From the NCBI GenBank assembly GCA_002803225.1, contig NXFV01000330.1, forward strand, positions 38,265-102,264: a stretch of DNA of 64,000 nt. Reading direction: 5' to 3'. The notes beneath the pieces are model-generated. The model ran no database searches. It was not told the DNA's origin and was given only the letters and a program-made list of their open reading frames with translations. The number at the start of each line of letters is the position of its first letter. Position 1 is the first letter of the stretch. Shown here in pieces: positions 56,862 through 64,000 of the stretch. The stretch comes from Gamarada debralockiae. Taxonomy: Eukaryota; Ascomycota; Leotiomycetes; Helotiales; Hyphodiscaceae. A program made the position numbers and the translations under genes.

Positions 56862-58794
56862 TTATACATCAATCTTCCCTTCCCCAATATGCGCCCCGCT
56901 TCCCGAAGTACTCCCATCCTCAATCTTCTCATTCACAACTCCCTCTCCACCTCTCCCCCCAACTGTAGCACCATGCATCTTCCTCGCTACCTCATCTGTC
57001 AAATATTCTCCATAATTAATCGTCAAGAAACTCGCACCCGTAGCGAAGGCCGCGAACGCAATAACCGCATACCACACATACTTGAACGCCATCGCAGCAG
57101 CGCTAGAATCTGCGCTCACCACCGCAGCCATAATTTCCGCGTTGATCCCAGGCGTCTTTGCCAAGGTTCCGGCAGATAGATTTGTGTAGAGATCAGACAA
57201 GGAGGATGAGGGGAGACCGGCGTTGAGCGCGGCGGATGTGACCAGTTCCGGAACGTATTTTCCCAATTTGTTGGAGAGGATTGTGGAGTAGATTGCTGTT
57301 GCCACACTTGCGCCTCCGCTGCGAATCGATCCCAATGCTCCGAGAGCAACGCCTAGATCTTCGGACGCACAAGCTAATGGAGCCAGAGCAAGCGAACAAG
57401 TCTCAATAATTCCCACTGAGAAACAAGCCATGAACATCAAGGCGATGCCATTTGTCTCCTGTCCTGGCTTCAGTGAGACCATGGAGGCTGAGAAGGCTGT
57501 GAGGGACAAGCAGGAGCCGATTAGAATCCAGCGGGACTTGTGGATGTATTGACAGAGTACTCCGCCGACGATTTGTCCGATGAGTGTTGCGGATCCCACG
57601 ATGCAGGCGAGCCAGCCGTTGTGCGTTGTTGTGCCGGGGAAGAGGTAGGCTATTTGTTGGGGCCAGAGAACGTTCATGCTGTAGTAGACGCAGGATCCTA
57701 CCATCGCTGTGATGACCATTGCGAGGTAGCCGCGGGATTTGAAGAGATATATGGGCATCAGAGGATCTCCTGGATGAATATAGGCGTCTGAGATAGTCAG
57801 GATATCCCATTTTAGAAAATCGAGGGAGATTTACATACCATAAAGAACAAAGGCAATCAAAGTCACAGCTCCAATAACGATTGTAGCAATGACATGAGAA
57901 GACTTCCAGGGATACGTCCCACTACCCCAAGCCAACCCAATCAGGAAAACTGCTAGACCCCCAGAGAACAACACCAAGCCTACGAAATCCATTCTCTTCA
58001 ACTGCTCCGTTCTCGATCGATACTTATGCAAGAGCTGAAAGTTCGGCGGGTGATAGAAGAAGAAGAACAAAACCACCGCCAACCCAGCGACAATTATATC
58101 AAGATAAAATGACCATCTCCATCCCGCAGCCGTATTCGTGACCAGCGTCTGAGCAATGACAGGCCCAAAACAAGCAATCTCAAATGAAGAGAAGAATATT
58201 GCTGAAATCCATAAAGGGCGATGCTTGTTCGGAACAAGCTCAGCGATCGCGACTGTGAATGAGATTTGTACTGATCCCGCTAGTCCTCCGAGGATATTGC
58301 CTCCAATGATTGATTCAACGTGCGTTGCTGTCCCAGAAACGATGGCGCCGATCAAAGCAAAGGCATTGCCTCCGATGAAGAACCATCTTCGGCCAAAAAT
58401 GTCGGAGAGACGACCAACGATGAGGAAGCCGATGCTGAGGCCAAGAGTGTAGGCCAGTGCCACCCATGTGATGTTTGGGGATGGTCCAATAGATTCATTG
58501 ATGAGAGCTAGAGAATTTGAAGGCACCACCCAGCCTAGGTAGTTGCTGATATTTCCGAGACATAGTGCCTGCGTTTTGATGAGCTGAGGCTTCCGAATAG
58601 TAGGTTGAACTTACGATGACTGTCCCTATGAACCCAGGGCTCCTATAGTAATGCTTGGGAAGATTGTTTCCCAGCGCATCTTCATCGATATCGTAAGTAT
58701 CTGTATGAATCGCAATGTGAGCATCTCGAGTGGTGTGCATTGATTGCTCGATATGCTCGTCGCGGATGTCTCTCAAGTCGCTTTTGCTCTCCAT
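56862..58794 (-). CDS. MFS transporter, TRI12 type
   Basis: Plasma-membrane 14-TM drug:H+ antiporter of 611 residues, exons 58794-58615, 58568-57839 and 57787-56862. VGRLSDIFGRRWFF is the MFS loop 2-3 motif. ISFTVAIAELVPNKHRP, WRWSFYLDIIVAG, FFYHPPNFQLLHKYRSRTEQ and MNVLWPQQIAYLF are characteristic of the trichothecene efflux pump group. The N-terminal 50 residues and the C-terminal tail are hydrophilic and probably cytosolic. It may export a toxic intermediate or take up substrate. It is related to, and may have replaced, the decayed transporter at 21170-22816. Confidence 0.93.
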
Positions 58795-59633
58795 CTTGAA
58801 GATATTTTCGCGTGTGCTTTGACTGAACGAGATTTCGCAATTTGAATCAAGCCCTCAAGATTGGAAGCTTGACGCAGAAGTATTAGAGAGAGGAACAGAG
58901 TCCGGAAAAATCACACCGAGAAGGCAGGTATGAGGAGCAGAGGCCAGCATGGCGTCGTGAGACACAATTCCGCTGTCAAAATATTGGGCTTATCTCAAGC
59001 CCTATGTCTATACTATTGGCAGGGAAATCACCTGGATCATGAAAACAGGCGCCACGCACTTGTTGTTAGCATCCTCAGCCCCTCTCGGGCGCGAGCTGAA
59101 GACTCCCGACTCCCTGTTAATGCTCCCCATGGGGTTCAGCTTCTCATGAGGATAGTGCATAATTCGCTCATCTTCCCGTGTCCACGAGGGAACTGTGCCG
59201 AGTGGTGTCTCTCATTAAAAAGAGGCGTTTCTCTCGAGTCATTCGGCAGGGATGGATTTTTGGGGTTTGAATCATTCCAAAACTTCCCCGCTTTGTTGCA
59301 ACACTCCAAATCTGCAAGCCACAGCACTTCTGGAAAACCTCATCCGAGACTCTCATCAGTCTCTCACGGATGCAGTCTCAGTTCATGAATCGGGCTGACG
59401 TGCACTTGTCAATTGTTTAGAGTCAAGCAACTATGCCGTGCGGGGAAGAGCCGAACCCAGGAATATTGGACACGCGTCAGTAGCGGCCCGGTAAGAAGGG
59501 CCCTATCCCGGCTCGAGCTACCCATGGGTCCCCGGCAGCTCAGGTACGATCATACCAATCCTGAGTTAACTAATTTTTGAATTAACTCAATCTGTTGCCT
59601 CGAGATAAGCTCATCTTGAAGAAATTCAACACA
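58795..59633. promoter_or_regulatory. Divergent intergenic, MFS transporter / SDR
   Basis: An 839-bp gap between head-to-head genes. Short frames only; no repeat found. Confidence 0.4.
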
Positions 59634-60687
59634 ATGGCAGCAGCATTATTGAAAGGCTCAGCGTTCGTAACTGGCGCAGCATCAGGTGTTACCCCACTTT
59701 CCCAGCCCCTTTGCCCAATCCCAATATCAACCCTCAAAATCTGACAAAACCCTAGGAATCGGACAAGCAACCGCCTTCTCCCTAGCAAAATATGGCATCA
59801 AACGCCTCGCGCTCACCGATATGAACCGCAGCAATCTGCTAGCCACATCCACAGCCATCAAGTCCCAATATCCTGATGTTGAAATCGACTCAATGGAACT
59901 TGATGTTCGTGATGAGGAAGCTGTGGAGAGTAGTGTTGCGGCAGCTGTGAAGAAATTTGGAAGGATTGATGTGGGAGTTAACGTGGCCGGGATTGGAGGG
60001 GCGGGGAAGACGACTGATGAGAGTGAGGAAGTGGATTGGGCGAAGGTTATTGATGTTAATTTGAATGGGGTTTGGAGGAGTCAGAGGGCGCAGTTGAGGG
60101 TTATGTTGAAGCAGGAGTGAGTGGAGTCCTTTGTCATTGAGTGCGAGAAGATTGAGAGTCGAAAATTGAAAGATAGAAACCGAGGGAACTGCTCTGAATC
60201 CTGGACTCTCTCAGAGTATTTGCTCATCACATGGCAGAAACCTTGGCCTTCGAGAAGGACGAGGAAGCATCATTAACGTGGCATCAATGTACGGCATCGT
60301 CGCACCGCCAGCAAACATCCCTGCCTCTCCCTACACTGCCTCAAAGCACGGAGTCGTAGGCCTCACGAAATCGGCAAGTCACCTGACGTCCTGTCAACTC
60401 CCCAATTCCCCTCCCTCGAACTCACACTTACAAGCTCCTAGGATGCAATAACATATGCAGCGCATGGAATAAGAATAAACGCAATCTGTCCCGGCTACGT
60501 GAACACACCTCTCTTAAAAGAAGCAACAGCAGCAGGAGCGATGGATTCAGAGATCACGAAGACGCCGATGCAGAGGATGGCAGATGTGGAGGAGATTGCG
60601 GATAGTATTGTGTTTTTGGCGAGTCCGATGGCGAGTTTTATGACGGGTGCGAGTTTGGTTGTTGATGGTGGGCATACTGCCAATTGA
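59634..60687 (+). CDS. Short-chain dehydrogenase/reductase (FabG-like)
   Basis: Classical SDR of 264 residues, exons 59634-59685, 59756-60116, 60238-60373 and 60442-60687. The cofactor loop TGAASGIG is assembled across the first intron, NVAGIG replaces the usual NAG loop, SPYTASK gives the catalytic Tyr and Lys, and ICPGYVNTPL and VDGGHTAN complete the fold. The last intron (60374-60441) starts with GCAAGT rather than GT; this GC donor is needed to keep KSDAITYAAHG in frame. Likely oxidises or reduces a secondary alcohol or hydroxyacyl intermediate. Confidence 0.9.
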
Positions 60688-61645
60688 TAGCATCTCTTGG
60701 GCCAGGATGTTGTGCAAAAAATGAACAGAAAGAAAGCAAAGCAACTGACAAAGACGTTGAGAGGAAGGAATTGTGTAAGGCACGAGTCCAATGAACAGAT
60801 CGCGGGATTCTGAGAGTGTCATTTTTCAAGTGAAAGTGTTTTGCAGGCTGCTCGTTGGTCAAGTGTCCCCAAATGGTCGGCCATGCTGGCCTGTAGATGA
60901 GTTCGAGGATGGGGAAACTAGGCCTAAACAGCCATTTTCGCCTTAACGCAAAGATTTCCGTACTCTAGCTTTCCATACGAGTCTTGAAGAATCCTTTGTC
61001 TGTTTCATTCGCTGATTCATGGTTAAAGCAAGATGGGGCCTGACGTGCTCACTCTCAGTTGCTGACGTTCTTTCAGAGATTTGAATTTGGCTGTGGAGGA
61101 GAAGGTGCCTGGGAAGATAAATATGCTTTAATTCTTGGAAAAAAGGTGACTTGATTGAACGGCAACTCTTAATTATCCAATCCTTCCAAACTGGTAATCT
61201 AGGATTGAGCGATTCAGTCTGGAGACCTGAATGACATCGAGAGCGCTGAAAGATATGGAGATTTTCGAAGAATTCTTCGAAAAAGATCTTCATCACTCAA
61301 AGTAACGTGCCCAATGTAGGGTTATCTCGGAACAGCATTTCTTGATCACATTTAAGAATCTTCATCACTTGGGGGAATGAAAGTTTGAGCATCAGCAAAC
61401 GTAGGACGTAGACATCCAGGGGTGAAGTCACGAACGCAAGACGAACAAGTCAGTGAAAGAGACTTGATATCCATTATCCCTACTATGAAAGATCTAAAAG
61501 GAAAAAGGACGAGGCCTTCTATTGACAGCAAGAAACGATCCGTCGCCCTACAGTCTTGAGAAAAGTAACGCAACCCCAACGCCCGGAATGCTCAATCGCT
61601 CAGAAAACCTTCATCATTGACAAGAAACTCAGAAACTTCCCTACT
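60688..61645. other. Intergenic
   Basis: About 960 bp between convergent genes. No gene or repeat recognised. Confidence 0.45.
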
Positions 61646-63160
61646 CTACTTTTTGCCACCTCTCATCATGGCATAGAACTCCTCTACTCGCTTCTTCTCC
61701 TCCGCAGCATGGTCGACAATTTTCTCCTGCACGTTCTCCTTATCGTCAACAACAATGCCTGCCATACCATGCTCAACCTTCTGCAATCCTTCCATAGCCA
61801 CACCCCAGCTGGTTTTGCCTCCATTGGTGTGCTCCTTGAGTGCTGCAGCGATAGCCGAACTCTTCTGGTCGGTCTTCAGAGGAATGGCGACACCAAGGCT
61901 CTTGCCAATCATGCGTCGAGCAACTATGTCAGTGGTATCGGGACGGCTGCTGGATGAGGAACGGCTGTCGGTAGAAGACTTGGAGTTTCGGCGTGGGTCT
62001 GAAGGACTGAGAGAGCGAGTGAGGTAATGTGGGGTATGATTTGTGCTTGCGACGCGACTGGCAGCTTGTGCAATCATTGCGGCTGGCGCACGAGGAATCA
62101 CAGCAGCTTGGAAAGCAGCAGTGAGTTGACCTTGGGTAATCTTCAGGGTTGAATTTATGGTAGTTGTCGGAGGAGTGGTAGATCGAACGGAAGTTGAGAA
62201 CTGTTCGCGAGTTGGTGGGGGAGTCGGGGTCGAACTCTTGAGTGATTGAGGAGTAGCAGACATGGCTCTGGCACGGAACTCTTCAAAGGTCTGAGTTGGT
62301 CGGTAGCCGAAGTAGTTAGCGGCAGAGGCATGAGGGTTCGCGTTTCTCATTGCAGCGAGGATCTGCTCGCGAGAAAGTTGTGCCTTGGCGGCAGGAGCAG
62401 AAGCAGGAGCAGCGTTTTGAGTTGGGCGTGGGGTAGTCGGAACTGGAGTTCGAGCATGGCAAAGAGACGACGCGTTAACCTGGCGATTGTATTCCTCATC
62501 CCCCTTCTTTTGAGCGTCGAAGAACTCCTCAATAGGCATGAAGATTGCCTTGGCAGCGGCCTCCGGAGTAGCCTGCAAAGATGAAAGTCAGTACAATCAA
62601 CTGAAGAAGGCAACACGTAGATGGAGTTAAAGGGATGGATGCAGCCAAGGTGGGGATTGCGGGATCTGGAATGTGAATTGAGAGTGAACCAAAAAAAGCT
62701 GAACTCACCCACTTGGAACCACCTAAGCCAACGACCTTCATACCTGCGAGACCCACCTCGGTACTAAGAGCAGTTGAGGCAGGTAGTGGGCTGAGGGTGG
62801 CAGATGGTACAGGAGGAGCGGCGGCGGTAGGTGCACGATAGACGATGGCTTGGCCTGAAGCAGCTGGAGTAGCCTGGAAATTCTTGAAGTCAGTATTGCG
62901 CAAGGAATATTTGAAAGTGAACGCACCCATTGGGATGTGGAAACGCCTGTGCGCATGCCTTGGACGTCGGCACCGCCATTTCCATGATCATTGATAGTGA
63001 CTGGGCGATTGTTACCTGGGTATCCAGGTTGAACTCCGTGTCCGTTGCCACGTCTATTTCCCTGGTTGTTGGGGGAGACTGAGCGACTGTGATTAGATGT
63101 TTGTTGATTATTGTTAGACAAAGGGAAGGGCTACGCACCTTGATTGTTGGGGGTCTTCAT
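61646..63160 (-). CDS. Low-complexity protein of unknown function
   Basis: Four exons, 63160-63139, 63078-62927, 62873-62709 and 62572-61646, give 421 residues. I do not recognise the family. The N-terminus is Asn/Gly-rich (NNQGNRRGNGHG). Exons 3 and 4 both start with ATP followed by an Ala-rich run (ATPAASGQA and ATPEAAAKA), each preceded by Trp, hinting at an internal duplication. The middle is rich in Pro, Thr and Ala; a Ser/Arg-rich SSTDSRSSSSSRPD run follows, and the C-terminus is charged with a predicted helical end EEKKRVEEFYAMMRGGKK. The protein is probably largely disordered and soluble. It does not look like part of the metabolic cluster. Confidence 0.7.
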
Positions 63161-63961
63161 TTTCGTACCTTCTCTTGGCAGAGGATATGGTACAAACGTG
63201 ATGGTCAAAGGTCACGGTATGTGCACAGGATGCGATCGCGTGCAATTTAACGTAAGTCGCATAGGGTTGCAAAGACCTGATCAAGGAAGACAGAGAAAGA
63301 CACAAGGTTATCGGTGTGAAAGTGCAGACTAACTCGACGCAAAGAAGTTGTGTCGAAGATGGGTGTTAGAAGAAAAATTCGAAGGCTCGCGATCGGTCGA
63401 GGGATATTTTTAGGAAGACTTCCTATTGTTGCCCCACTAGTACGAAGGACAATAGATTCAGTTGTGCTATTCACTCGGGAAAAGGTGAAGAGATGAGGTT
63501 ATACGACTGGTGCAAGCTGAAGGTGATGCAATCCGTGGGCTTGATGAAGACATATCCTGAGCGGTGAATTCACAATGAAATTACGTAGGTGATGAATTCT
63601 TAATGTATGTATATATCCACCAAGAATTAGAGGTTTCCTGCAAGAGAGACTCGGATTGCGACCTGGTTTTTGAGCAAGGAGGATTCGCCTCAGGGGTACG
63701 CATCACGTCAGTGTTGAAGAACTCTTCCTCCATCAAAGGCCTGCCAATGATAGCGACAAATCTTCTTTCTGAAGAAGTTAGTTTAAATTGTAAAAGAAAA
63801 AGGGAAAGAGAAAATGTCACGGCTCTCACAGAGGCCTCAAGAAGAGCATGATGGCATTCCCACTAAGACTAGAGAAAACTAAGCTAAGAAGAAAAGAAGA
63901 GGAACTCTGTGAGAAGCTCGAGCTTATGGACAAGAGCTTTGCCAAGATACGCTAGGCAAGT

Positions 63962-64000
<39 letters not shown>
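63161..64000. other. Intergenic to window end, ends in poly-C
   Basis: Upstream region of the unknown gene, with no gene recognised. The final 37 bases (63964-64000) are all C, probably a sequencing or contig-end artefact. Confidence 0.5.

Overview
The window reads as nuclear DNA of a filamentous ascomycete (Pezizomycotina). The evidence is many protein-coding genes broken by short introns (about 43-84 nt, nearly all GT-AG), two Zn2Cys6 transcription factors, a HET-domain protein, an ascomycete-type laccase ending in DSGL, a TRI12-type MFS transporter and an F-box protein. A helotialean (Leotiomycetes) host would fit, but that is only an impression. No rRNA, tRNA, CRISPR array or prokaryotic feature was recognised. 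I traced exon boundaries by hand from reading frame and family consensus, and the phases were checked to add up.

Layout. 1-2 kb: 3' part of a laccase. 2.8-25.4 kb (left wing): cytochrome P450, SDR, acyl-CoA ligase, Baeyer-Villiger monooxygenase (BVMO), Zn2Cys6 regulator, a 211-bp MITE-like element, aldo-keto reductase, aldehyde dehydrogenase, zinc alcohol dehydrogenase, a decayed dimeric-barrel fragment, a decayed TRI12-type MFS transporter, an EthD-like protein and a PRISE-type Rossmann reductase. 26-33.5 kb (island): an F-box protein, a HET-domain protein with 15 nearly identical ankyrin repeats, and a decayed SDR. 33.4-36 kb is gene-poor. 36-60.7 kb (right wing): alpha/beta hydrolase, NmrA-like protein, AtuA/DUF1446 protein, second alpha/beta hydrolase, acyl-CoA dehydrogenase, second BVMO, second PRISE-type reductase, a frameshifted amidase, a decayed Hsp70-like gene, a second Zn2Cys6 regulator, an intact TRI12-type MFS transporter and an SDR. 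61.6-63.2 kb: an unknown low-complexity protein. The window ends in 37 consecutive C.

Working hypothesis. There is no polyketide synthase, NRPS, terpene synthase or prenyltransferase here, so this does not look like a biosynthetic cluster. The enzyme classes match the steps known from bacterial degradation of cyclic ketones and monoterpenoids: oxidation by P450 or dehydrogenase, reduction of a conjugated C=C (PRISE type), ring oxygen insertion (BVMO), lactone or ester hydrolysis, oxidation of the released alcohol to an acid (ADH, AKR, ALDH), CoA activation, and beta-oxidation-type steps (acyl-CoA dehydrogenase, AtuA-like protein, SDRs), with two regulators and an exporter or importer. I infer a catabolic or detoxification supercluster for a cyclic, probably terpenoid, ketone. 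Several genes sit in head-to-head pairs sharing 325-630 bp promoters, which fits co-regulation. The substrate cannot be read from the sequence.
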